Part shown: piece by piece, positions 1 to 5,769 of the stretch
How positions within the stretch are numbered: the first letter of the stretch is position 1
How the letters are laid out: each line of letters opens with the position of its first letter
From: an uncultured Oscillospiraceae bacterium
GTDB taxonomy: Bacteria; Bacillota; Clostridia; Oscillospirales; Acutalibacteraceae
Direction of reading: 5' to 3'
Assembly: GCA_900543395.1 (NCBI GenBank)
Contig: UQQT01000068.1
Coordinates: forward strand, 1 to 6,598
Length of the DNA: 6,598 nucleotides
Position numbers and translations under genes: made by a program
The notes under the pieces: generated by a model
The model's database searches: none
What the model saw: only the letters and a program-made list of their open reading frames with translations
What the model was told of the DNA's origin: nothing

Positions 1-81
1 AGTGGGATTCGAACCCACGGTACCCGCAAAGGTACGACGGTTTTCAAGACCGTTCCGTTATGACCGCTTCGGTATCTCTCC
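1..81 (-). tRNA. tRNA-Ser(UGA), 3' end cut by window edge
   Basis: Read on the minus strand, this folds as a class II (long variable arm) tRNA. It has a 7-nt acceptor 5' strand GGAGAGA, a D arm with CCG/CGG stem, and an anticodon stem ACGGT/ACCGT around the loop CTTGAAA, which gives anticodon UGA at 44-46. A long variable arm typical of tRNA-Ser follows, then a T arm GTGGG/CCCAC with the TTCGAAT loop. Only the first base of the 3' acceptor strand is inside the window, so the rest of the acceptor stem and the discriminator base are missing by truncation, not decay. It decodes serine UCA and probably other UCN codons. It has its own promoter immediately upstream. Confidence 0.96.
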
Positions 82-93
82 GTTTGCTAATAG

Positions 94-122
94 ATGATAT
101 CATAATAAAAGCGTCGTGTCAA
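94..122 (-). promoter_or_regulatory. Sigma-A promoter of tRNA-Ser
   Basis: On the minus strand a perfect -35 box TTGACA (117-122) is followed by a 17-nt spacer and a -10 box TATCAT (94-99). The expected transcription start, about 7 nt further on, lies a few bases before the mature tRNA 5' end at 81. This is the usual arrangement for a stable-RNA promoter with a short 5' leader removed by RNase P. It lies between the upstream oxidoreductase stop and the tRNA, so the tRNA need not rely on read-through. Confidence 0.85.
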
Positions 123-165
123 GAGTTTTTACGGGAATAATTTTCAAAAAACGCCGTAAAAAATT

Positions 166-1158
166 TTAATTTCTGTTCTGTGAGTAAATATCCGATATGA
201 TTTTAAGAGCGGTGAGACACTCTTTTCCGTTTACCTTGAACGGGACGTTATTTATTATCGAATTGTAAAAATCATTTATAAGCAGCGTGTGTCCGTCGCC
301 CCAGTAAGCCTTTTCACCCTTTTTGATTCTGAACGGGATGACCTCGGTCGGTTCGGAGTCGCTGAACACGAATACGTCGCCGTTAAACAGAATTCTGCCC
401 TTTTCGCAGTCGATTTGAATTTCGACGGGGGAGTCGGACGAATAGCATAAGCTTGCGTAAAACAGCGCGGTTACTCCCGAGTCGAACGTTATCAGAGCGT
501 CTGCCGTATCTTCTGTTTCTACAAGTCCTTTAAGCCTTTTCTGCGAGACGGAGCCGACTGCTTTTACGGGGTTGCCCGGGCAGAGCCATGCGATAAGGTC
601 GAGCGTATGGATTGCCTGATTTATAAGAACTCCGCCTCCCTCGTATTTAAGCGTGCCGTGCCAGTTGTCCTGTGAATAATAGTTAAGACCGCGGTTCCAC
701 GCTACGCTTCCTTTTATTCCCGTGACGGCGCCGAGCTTCTTTGAGTCAAGAATTTCTTTAATTTTTACGGATGACGGGTTGTATCTGTTCTGATAGCACA
801 CGCCGAAATAAACGCTGTTTTTTTCGGCGGCTTCGACTGCCTTTACGGCGTCCGGATAAGACATAGCCGGCGGTTTTTCGCATAAAACGTGCTTACCCGC
901 GTTCATTGCTTTTATCGCCATGGGGGCGTGAAGATAATGCGGAGTACAGATATGAAGAACGTCGAATTCGCCCCAATCAATCATTTCGTCGAAATCGTAA
1001 AAGGCTTTCGCTCCCGTTTTTCCGGCGGCGGTGTCGGCACGTTCATTTATAATATCGCAAACACCGACAATTTCCGTGTTTTCGTTGTTCAGTAATGAAT
1101 CGATATGAACTCTGCTGATATTTCCGATTCCGACAATGCATGTTCTCAATTTACCCAT
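166..1158 (-). CDS. Gfo/Idh/MocA family NAD(P)-dependent oxidoreductase
   Basis: This encodes a 330-aa cytoplasmic dehydrogenase of the glucose-fructose oxidoreductase / myo-inositol dehydrogenase family, of normal family length. The N-terminal Rossmann fold begins with the dinucleotide motif GIGNISRVH (residues 10-18). The CTPHYLH stretch (71-77) and the family hallmark EKPP (94-97), whose Lys is the conserved catalytic/cofactor-contacting residue, follow. The C-terminal alpha/beta domain carries the GGG-V-L-I-N-Q-A-I-H-T-L-D signature (174-187), with His184 and Asp187 in the usual active-site region. Members oxidise or reduce hydroxyl/keto groups of sugars, inositols and related compounds; the substrate cannot be told from sequence. 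The ATG at 1158 is chosen because a good Shine-Dalgarno GAGGAAG lies at 1167-1173. No transporter, kinase or regulator gene is adjacent to suggest a pathway. It precedes the tRNA-Ser on the same strand and I see no convincing hairpin terminator between them. Confidence 0.93.
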   Translation of the reverse strand: MGKLRTCIVGIGNISRVHIDSLLNNENTEIVGVCDIINERADTAAGKTGAKAFYDFDEMIDWGEFDVLHICTPHYLHAPMAIKAMNAGKHVLCEKPPAMSYPDAVKAVEAAEKNSVYFGVCYQNRYNPSSVKIKEILDSKKLGAVTGIKGSVAWNRGLNYYSQDNWHGTLKYEGGGVLINQAIHTLDLIAWLCPGNPVKAVGSVSQKRLKGLVETEDTADALITFDSGVTALFYASLCYSSDSPVEIQIDCEKGRILFNGDVFVFSDSEPTEVIPFRIKKGEKAYWGDGHTLLINDFYNSIINNVPFKVNGKECLTALKIISDIYSQNRN

Positions 1159-1179
1159 GTCTCACACTTCCTCGGTGAC

Positions 1180-1208
1180 ATTATATATTATGTATAAAAA
1201 TAATTCAA
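1180..1208 (-). promoter_or_regulatory. Sigma-A promoter of the Gfo/Idh/MocA gene
   Basis: On the minus strand, -35 TTGAAT (1203-1208), an exact 17-nt AT-rich spacer and a consensus -10 TATAAT (1180-1185) precede the gene. The predicted start falls around 1172-1176, almost on top of the Shine-Dalgarno sequence at 1167-1173, so the 5' leader would be only about 15-18 nt. It is divergent from the promoter at 1254-1282; about 45 nt separate the two -35 boxes. Confidence 0.8.
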
Positions 1209-1253
1209 CATTTTATAAAAGAAAGTATTTTTTTATTATTCACACAAAATCGA

Positions 1254-1282
1254 TTGAAAAATGATTTTTTTTATGGTATAAT
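1254..1282 (+). promoter_or_regulatory. Extended -10 sigma-A promoter of the ceramidase-like gene
   Basis: -35 TTGAAA (1254-1259), a 17-nt spacer, and consensus TATAAT (1277-1282), with the extended -10 dinucleotide TG at 1274-1275. Transcription should begin near 1289, giving a leader of about 28 nt before the TTG start at 1317. The in-frame TTG at 1254 that would lengthen the protein is itself this -35 box, so it cannot be the start of translation from this promoter. Confidence 0.85.
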
Positions 1283-1305
1283 CGCTATGCAAATTTACTT
1301 AAAGC

Positions 1306-1313
1306 GAGTGATT
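1306..1313 (+). promoter_or_regulatory. Start-deciding ribosome binding site, shifted type
   Basis: GAGTGATT lies 3 nt before the TTG at 1317. It matches the downstream half (GTGAT) of the full anti-Shine-Dalgarno complement GGAGGTGAT rather than the GGAGG core, and aligned that way the spacing is normal. The lipoprotein gene at 5011 uses the same kind of site. It supports TTG 1317 as the start. Confidence 0.55.
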
Positions 1314-1316
1314 ATT

Positions 1317-3089
1317 TTGAAGAAGACATTAAAATCGTTTCTTGCGGTTCTTCTGAGCGTTTTGATGCTGTTTGCGACATGTTCCGTCGCTTCGGCTTCA
1401 GACGTTCAGACTTCAGAGAGCGGTATTTCCGCTGTCAGCTCTGCCGCAGCGTATACGGCGCAGTACAAGGGCGGTCTTGTAGGATTCCTTAATAAAATAG
1501 TTAACGGAATCTGCAACGCCGTATTCAGCGTACTCGGATTTATTCTCCCGGGAACAAACAGGGTTATCGACAGAAAGGATTACGTCAGCGAGAATTTCTA
1601 CGGCGGTACGAAGGAATTTCTTGACGCTCCCGCAGAAAATGCAAGATGGAATCTCGGCTACGGTTCAGAGTCGATTATCCCCGATAATTTCGGCGAGAGA
1701 AGCTATCACATGGCGGGATATGACCTTAACAAGAACGCTGTCGAGGCTCTCGACGATCTTAAAGTAAGAGCAGTTGCGATAAGCGACGGAACCGACAGAG
1801 GCATTACGATTCTTGCAAATATTGACTGTATCGGTATCGCAAACTCCGACGTTAAGCGTATCAGAGCCGCATTAGCCGACTACGCGCAGGAAAAGAATAT
1901 CGTAAGCATTAATATTTCATCTTCTCACACCCACTCGGGCATTGATTCGCAGGGTATTTGGGCGGAACAGCCCAAGACCGCGTTCAACAACCTTTTCTCC
2001 GCGCTTTCGTTCGGACTCAAGGCTCCCATTAACGGCGTTGACGAGGAGTTTATGCAGACCATTATTACAAGAACCGAATCGGCGGTCAAAGAGGCTGTCG
2101 AAAGCATGACGACAGGTTCTCTTACCTATGCGGCAAAGGACGGTTCGACATACATCTACGACCGCAGCGAGCCGAGAGTTATTATGAAGGATATCGTAAG
2201 ATTCGTATTCACTCCCGACAACGCGAACGTAAGACCTACCATGATTGCAAACTTCGGATGCCATCCCGAGGTTGTAGGCTATACGAGCGATAAGCTTTCC
2301 GCGGACTTTGTACCCTATATGGAAGAGGTTATCAACGCACACGGCTATAATTTCCTCTTCATTCAGAGCGCAATAGGCAACTCGACCGAGAACAGAGGAG
2401 ACTGCGTTGACGGACTTGATATTGACAGACATGAGACCGTTATCAGATTCGGCAATGAAGTCGCTTACTTCCTGCTCGGAATGACCGAAACAGAGGAATA
2501 CTGTAAAGAGAATATTGTCGACTGGGACAGAGAGAATTCCACAATCGAAGCTCTCGGCGACAACGCTTCTTGGTATACCGCATGGTATGAAAACTGGGAA
2601 CCCGCAGAGGAAACGGAGGTTGCTCCTCTCCTCAATATAAGACTTCAGGAATTCATTGTCAAGGTTGAAAACGGAATTTACAAGGGCATGGGCAAGCTTT
2701 CTCTTGCAAACAACATAATGCTTAAGGACGGACTTGACATTTACACCGTAACCGAAATCGGATATATGGAGCTCGGCACCGACATAATGGTAATGCTCAG
2801 CCCCGGCGAGACTTATCCCGAGCTTGTATGCGGAGGAGCCGATATGGACGAGTTTGTATACGCTCCGCTCAGAGAGACGTACGCGGACAAGACCGTGCTT
2901 GACTTCGACCTCATGAACGACGCTATCGGTTATATCATTCCCGACAATCAGTACACGTACTGCACGATTATGAAAAAGGATAACGGTAAGATAACGTTTG
3001 ATAATGCTTGGGGCATGACCTCCATGGGCGAGCACACAGCGTCCCGGCTTATCGGCAATTTCAATTCAATTGTTGACAGTGTTAAGTAA
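1317..3089 (+). CDS. Secreted neutral/alkaline ceramidase-like hydrolase
   Basis: With a TTG start at 1317 this encodes 590 aa. The start is chosen because in-frame upstream candidates lie in the -35 box (1254) or at the transcription start (ATG 1287), and because the protein then begins with a textbook Sec signal peptide: KK, a hydrophobic core to about residue 21, and cleavage after SVASA at 27. A second hydrophobic/amphipathic stretch (53-79) follows, then the enzyme domain. Family landmarks of neutral/alkaline non-lysosomal ceramidases are visible: SSHTHSG with His204 and His206, FGCHPE with His316, SPGE with Glu498 and GYIIP with Tyr539, which match the expected zinc ligands. The catalytic hexapeptide GDVSPN of known ceramidases appears only as GNSTEN, Ser356 being one position early. 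The usual C-terminal Ig-like domain appears absent. It should act outside the membrane as a zinc amide or ester hydrolase; the substrate is uncertain and ceramide is not assured. It is monocistronic, with its own promoter and terminator. Confidence 0.8.
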   Translation: MKKTLKSFLAVLLSVLMLFATCSVASASDVQTSESGISAVSSAAAYTAQYKGGLVGFLNKIVNGICNAVFSVLGFILPGTNRVIDRKDYVSENFYGGTKEFLDAPAENARWNLGYGSESIIPDNFGERSYHMAGYDLNKNAVEALDDLKVRAVAISDGTDRGITILANIDCIGIANSDVKRIRAALADYAQEKNIVSINISSSHTHSGIDSQGIWAEQPKTAFNNLFSALSFGLKAPINGVDEEFMQTIITRTESAVKEAVESMTTGSLTYAAKDGSTYIYDRSEPRVIMKDIVRFVFTPDNANVRPTMIANFGCHPEVVGYTSDKLSADFVPYMEEVINAHGYNFLFIQSAIGNSTENRGDCVDGLDIDRHETVIRFGNEVAYFLLGMTETEEYCKENIVDWDRENSTIEALGDNASWYTAWYENWEPAEETEVAPLLNIRLQEFIVKVENGIYKGMGKLSLANNIMLKDGLDIYTVTEIGYMELGTDIMVMLSPGETYPELVCGGADMDEFVYAPLRETYADKTVLDFDLMNDAIGYIIPDNQYTYCTIMKKDNGKITFDNAWGMTSMGEHTASRLIGNFNSIVDSVK

Positions 3090-3104
3090 TTTATATTAAT
3101 TAAG

Positions 3105-3141
3105 AAATCGGAACCGATGAAAAATGCGGTTCCGATTTTTT
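3105..3141 (+). terminator. Strong hairpin terminator between convergent transcripts
   Basis: A perfect 12-bp stem (3105-3116 pairing with 3127-3138, GC-rich CGGAACCG core) with a 10-nt loop ends in a run of six T (3136-3141). It lies 15 nt after the ceramidase-like gene's stop, so it is a clear intrinsic terminator on the plus strand. Read from the other side, the same hairpin is followed by the weaker tract TTTCTTAATTAAT, so it may also end the convergent spoVA transcript. Confidence 0.92.
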
Positions 3142-3154
3142 ACCTTAATGTCTT

Positions 3155-3304
3155 TTATACCTTTTTGTCCTTTATCATGCAAACGGCGTTGACGGCGATG
3201 AATCCGAGCGTAGCCGTGACGATCAATGTCTGTGTGATTTTAAGAAAACGAAGCGTTTTGTTCGCCTTGTGTATCGTGTTCATGCAGTTTAACAATCTGT
3301 CCAT
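3155..3304 (-). CDS. Small single-pass membrane protein in the spoVA operon (unrecognised)
   Basis: A 49-residue reading frame on the minus strand begins with ATG at 3304, only 4 nt after the spoVAD stop. Its Shine-Dalgarno AAGGGAG (3314-3320) lies inside the last codons of spoVAD, 9 nt upstream of the ATG, so translational coupling is likely. The product has a basic N-terminal half (residues 1-25, with several Lys/Arg and Cys7), one predicted membrane span of about 19 residues (roughly 26-44, rich in Ile, Val, Ala, Thr) and a charged tail IKDKKV. By the positive-inside rule the orientation is ambiguous because both ends are basic. I do not recognise the family. It shows no resemblance to SpoVAE, which is much larger and has several spans. 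Its position suggests co-expression with SpoVAC/SpoVAD in the forespore. It could be non-functional, but the well-spaced Shine-Dalgarno and tight packing argue that it is translated. Confidence 0.65.
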   Translation of the reverse strand: MDRLLNCMNTIHKANKTLRFLKITQTLIVTATLGFIAVNAVCMIKDKKV

Positions 3305-3308
3305 TTAT

Positions 3309-4328
3309 TTAAACTCCCTTTCCCGTTAATAATACTCCGTGCGCTATCGACGGAATCGACAGCGACTGCTGTGAGGTCGTAGGAGACATGAGCGCGCCCG
3401 TTCCCGCGAAGAAAACTTTTTTTAGTTCGCCAGACGAAAGTTTTTGGAATATATAGGAGCAAACCACACTCGCGGAGCATCCGCATCCCGAACCGCCCGA
3501 GTAAACGTCCTGTTTCTCTTTATCAAAAAGCATCAGTCCGCAGTCGTTATGCACTTTTGAGATATCTATATTGTAATTTTCGGCAAGTATGTCTGTTAAT
3601 AGTTCGGAGCCTATCGCTCCGAGGTCGCCTGTCAGGATCATGTCGTAATCCTCGGGTACGGTGTTTGTATCGTTTAAGAATCTTACTATCGTGTCCGCCG
3701 CCGCAGGTGCCATTGCCGCGCCCATATTGTTGGCGTCGGTTATCCCCGGGTCGCAGATTCTGCCGAATATCGCCGACTCGATTTTTACGTTCGAGCCGTT
3801 GTCCGAATTCGATATAACTCCCGCGCCCGCGGCAGTGGCGGTTCTCTGCGCCGTCGGCGGTCTCTGCCCTCCGTATTCGAGGGGAAAGCGAAACTGCTTT
3901 TCCGCAGAGCAGAAATGCGACGAGGCGGAGGCAAGCGCATTATCGGCATATCCGGACGAAACGAAAACCGCGGACAATGCCATGGCGAGAGCCATTGTCG
4001 AACACGCGCCGAAAAGCCCCGCAATGGGAATATTGAAATCCTTTACTCCGAAGGTCGTAGCGCAGCACTGGTTTAGAAGATCTCCGCCGAAATGAATGTC
4101 TATTTTGTCGGGTGTCAGATTGGATTTTTTTACAGCCGTTTCTACGGCTTTCCTGTGAAGCTCGCTCTCTGCCTGCTCCCATGACGTTTGTCCCATACCG
4201 TCGTCGGGGAAACTGAAATCAAAATGCTCGCCTAACGGTCCGTCGTGCTCCGTTTTTCCGACAACGGCCGCCGCGGAGGATATAAAAACGCCGTCTGTCC
4301 GGACTGTGTATTTACCGATTCTGTTCAT
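3309..4328 (-). CDS. spoVAD: Stage V sporulation protein AD
   Basis: This 339-aa protein is the length of known SpoVAD (about 338 aa). It has the thiolase-like fold of the family: GACSTM at 107-112, with Cys109 at the thiolase nucleophile position; the very conserved SpoVAD block SSHFCSAEKQFRFPLEY...QRPPTAQ at 137-161; TGDLGAIG further on; and a Gly/Cys-rich GGSGCGCSA near the C-terminus. SpoVAD is a soluble protein attached to the spore inner membrane. It binds dipicolinic acid and, with the membrane SpoVA proteins, is needed for its uptake into the forespore and its release during germination. ATG 4328 is the start because a strong Shine-Dalgarno GGGAGG (4337-4342) sits 8 nt upstream. A TTG 8 codons earlier would overlap the spoVAC stop and has no support. 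It lies 17 nt after spoVAC and 4 nt before the small membrane gene, clearly one operon. Confidence 0.97.
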   Translation of the reverse strand: MNRIGKYTVRTDGVFISSAAAVVGKTEHDGPLGEHFDFSFPDDGMGQTSWEQAESELHRKAVETAVKKSNLTPDKIDIHFGGDLLNQCCATTFGVKDFNIPIAGLFGACSTMALAMALSAVFVSSGYADNALASASSHFCSAEKQFRFPLEYGGQRPPTAQRTATAAGAGVISNSDNGSNVKIESAIFGRICDPGITDANNMGAAMAPAAADTIVRFLNDTNTVPEDYDMILTGDLGAIGSELLTDILAENYNIDISKVHNDCGLMLFDKEKQDVYSGGSGCGCSASVVCSYIFQKLSSGELKKVFFAGTGALMSPTTSQQSLSIPSIAHGVLLTGKGV

Positions 4329-4345
4329 TTTATAATCCTCCCGAG

Positions 4346-4798
4346 TTAACAAAAGCAGTAGTATATAACGCCGTAAATAAATGCCGCAGAACAGCCGTAA
4401 ACTATTACAGGACCTGCTATTATAAACATTTTTGCGGCCGTTCCGACGATTCTGCCCTCTGTCTGAAATTCTATCGCGGGAGCCGCCACGGCGTTTGCAA
4501 AGCCCGTTATCGGAACGAGAGTTCCCGCGCCGGCATGCTTCGCTATTTTATCGAACACTCCGAGTCCGGTCAGCGCGGCGGTTATTACTATAAGAGTAAT
4601 CGAGACGAGAGCTTTTACGGTGTCTTCTTTTATCCCGAGATTTGTATACAGAACCCTGAACGCCTGTCCGATAACGCAGATGATTCCGCCCGAAATAAAC
4701 GCCTTAACGCAGTTTAATGCAACGGGGGAGTTCGGCGACGCTTTTTTTACCTTTTCGGCGTATGCCTTTTTTTCGGTGTCTTTTTTACTTTTCAACAC
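4346..4798 (-). CDS. spoVAC: Stage V sporulation protein AC
   Basis: A 150-aa integral membrane protein matching SpoVAC over its whole length. A basic N-terminus is followed by NSPVALNCVKAFISGG-I-ICVIGQ (about 23-45, first span), a second span with ITAALTGLGVFDKIAK, the signature AGAGTLVPITGFANAVAAPAIEF, and a final hydrophobic KMFIIAGPVIVYG segment. SpoVAC forms the channel-like part of the dipicolinate transport complex in the spore inner membrane. The start is not certain. The only Shine-Dalgarno, AAGGA at 4806-4810, is 7 nt from GTG 4798 (used here) but just 1 nt from ATG 4804; TTG 4795 is also possible. These alter only the first two or three residues. I found no convincing forespore sigma (G/F) promoter upstream. 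Confidence 0.96.
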   Translation of the reverse strand: MLKSKKDTEKKAYAEKVKKASPNSPVALNCVKAFISGGIICVIGQAFRVLYTNLGIKEDTVKALVSITLIVITAALTGLGVFDKIAKHAGAGTLVPITGFANAVAAPAIEFQTEGRIVGTAAKMFIIAGPVIVYGCSAAFIYGVIYYCFC

Positions 4799-4805
4799 AA
4801 TCATA

Positions 4806-4810
4806 TCCTT
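4806..4810 (-). promoter_or_regulatory. Ribosome binding site that decides the spoVAC start
   Basis: AAGGA on the minus strand is 1 nt from ATG 4804, too close to serve it, but 7 nt from GTG 4798. The spacing therefore favours a GTG start for spoVAC. Confidence 0.55.
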
Positions 4811-4920
4811 ACGGTTTTATGTTTTTATTATTTGCTGTCAATGTTAAAAAAATACATGTACAATTTGACCGATAAAAGCATGTCGAATTCGTTATATATT
4901 AATAAAATATTAACTGACTC

Positions 4921-4947
4921 TTGATTTTTTATAAAAAAAGGTGTAAT
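4921..4947 (+). promoter_or_regulatory. Tentative promoter of the lipoprotein/SDR pair
   Basis: In the AT-rich divergent region (4805-5010), a TTGATT (4921-4926) and a TGTAAT (4942-4947) stand 15 nt apart. The short spacer makes this a weak call. The rest of this intergenic stretch shows an 8-bp palindrome TACATGTA and A/T runs but no clear operator, RNA gene or additional reading frame. Confidence 0.3.
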
Positions 4948-5010
4948 CTGTTATTAAAGTGCCGTATAGCGTATGCGCGCGGCCGATTATTATTCAACGG
5001 GTGATTGTTT

Positions 5011-5763
5011 ATGAAAAGAAAATTGATTGCTGTTCTTGCTCTGCTTGCATGCCTTACTCTTATTTTTACCGGCTGTCCCGCAAAAGATAACGGTAAAAAC
5101 AACGACATCGGAAACGGCGCGGAGAATGTTACGGATGAGAATCTTTTAGGTTCGGTTCATCAGGCTAACGATATCAAGGATTCGGGCGAAACCGTTGCCA
5201 ACGCACAGGTTGCAGCCGATATAAACACATTTATAAAAGGCGTATTCTATCTCGAGGGAACCATGTACACCGAGGATTCTAAGGACGGTATGAACGTCAA
5301 TATCGCAATGAACGGTCAGAACGCGATTCAGATCACGACTACAATGAGCGGAATTTACCTCGGTATTTATCACGAGGGTGACAACACTTATGTTATTAAT
5401 CTCGCGCAGAATACATATCTTGAGCTTACGGAAGGCGTAAGAAAGATGCTCGGTCTTGATGAGATGGATATGAACGTAGACCTTTCCTCAGAAGAGGGCG
5501 CGGATACCAAGTATTACAATGTTAAGATCAACGGAAACGACGGTCTCTGCTCCGAGGTTACCTCTAAAGACGGCAATATAACGAAACTTTATACGATCGG
5601 CGATAAGCTTGTACAGGTCGATTCGTACGACAAGGATAACAAACTTACCTCCCGTATTGTTGTTTCTGCGTTCTCAGCTTCTATTCCGTCGAACCAGCTT
5701 ACTCTTAACGGTCTTACGAAGGCTTCCTCGTTTTACAGCTTCTTCTCAAAGATGGCGGAGTAA
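5011..5763 (+). CDS. Uncharacterised membrane-anchored lipoprotein
   Basis: A 250-aa protein with a lipoprotein signal peptide: MKRK, a hydrophobic core, and a lipobox ending FTGC with Cys22 as the lipidated residue. A short Asn/Gly/Lys-rich linker (about 23-60) leads into a domain of roughly 180 residues with alternating short strands, Gly/Asp/Asn turns and repeated Tyr/Thr positions (for example YLGIYHEGDNTYVINL and ITKLYTIGDKLVQVDSY). This reads as an all-beta, possibly LolA/LppX-like fold, but that is a guess from pattern. I recognise no catalytic motif. It would sit on the outer face of the cytoplasmic membrane. ATG 5011 is chosen over the in-frame TTG 5005, which overlaps the ribosome binding site GGGTGATT (4999-5006). 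It ends 6 nt before the SDR gene, so they probably form one transcript. Confidence 0.85.
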   Translation: MKRKLIAVLALLACLTLIFTGCPAKDNGKNNDIGNGAENVTDENLLGSVHQANDIKDSGETVANAQVAADINTFIKGVFYLEGTMYTEDSKDGMNVNIAMNGQNAIQITTTMSGIYLGIYHEGDNTYVINLAQNTYLELTEGVRKMLGLDEMDMNVDLSSEEGADTKYYNVKINGNDGLCSEVTSKDGNITKLYTIGDKLVQVDSYDKDNKLTSRIVVSAFSASIPSNQLTLNGLTKASSFYSFFSKMAE

Positions 5764-5769
5764 TCAAAT

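Noticed and set aside
1..165. Attachment site or integrated element at the tRNA-Ser gene
   Set aside because: tRNA-Ser genes are common integration targets, but the window shows no integrase, no direct repeat of the tRNA 3' end, and the 3' end itself is outside the window.
1211..1220. Palindrome TTTTATAAAA between the divergent promoters as an operator
   Set aside because: It is short and made only of A/T in an AT-rich region, so chance is a sufficient explanation.
1917..3035. A 372-residue open frame on the minus strand inside the ceramidase-like gene
   Set aside because: It lies entirely antisense to a gene with strong family motifs, has no Shine-Dalgarno-supported context and no recognisable domain. 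Its openness follows from the codon choice of the real gene.
3117..3329. A 70-residue plus-strand frame starting in the terminator loop
   Set aside because: Its ATG is in the loop of a strong terminator and it runs antisense to the better supported 49-aa gene.
3661..4095. A 144-residue plus-strand frame inside spoVAD
   Set aside because: It is antisense to the most conserved part of spoVAD and its product shows no family motif. It is a by-product of the GC-rich codons there.
4811..4915. A sigma-G/F forespore promoter for spoVAC
   Set aside because: A CATGTA element and nearby GAATT/ACATG boxes were considered, but neither the sequences nor the spacings fit the consensus, so no promoter is claimed.
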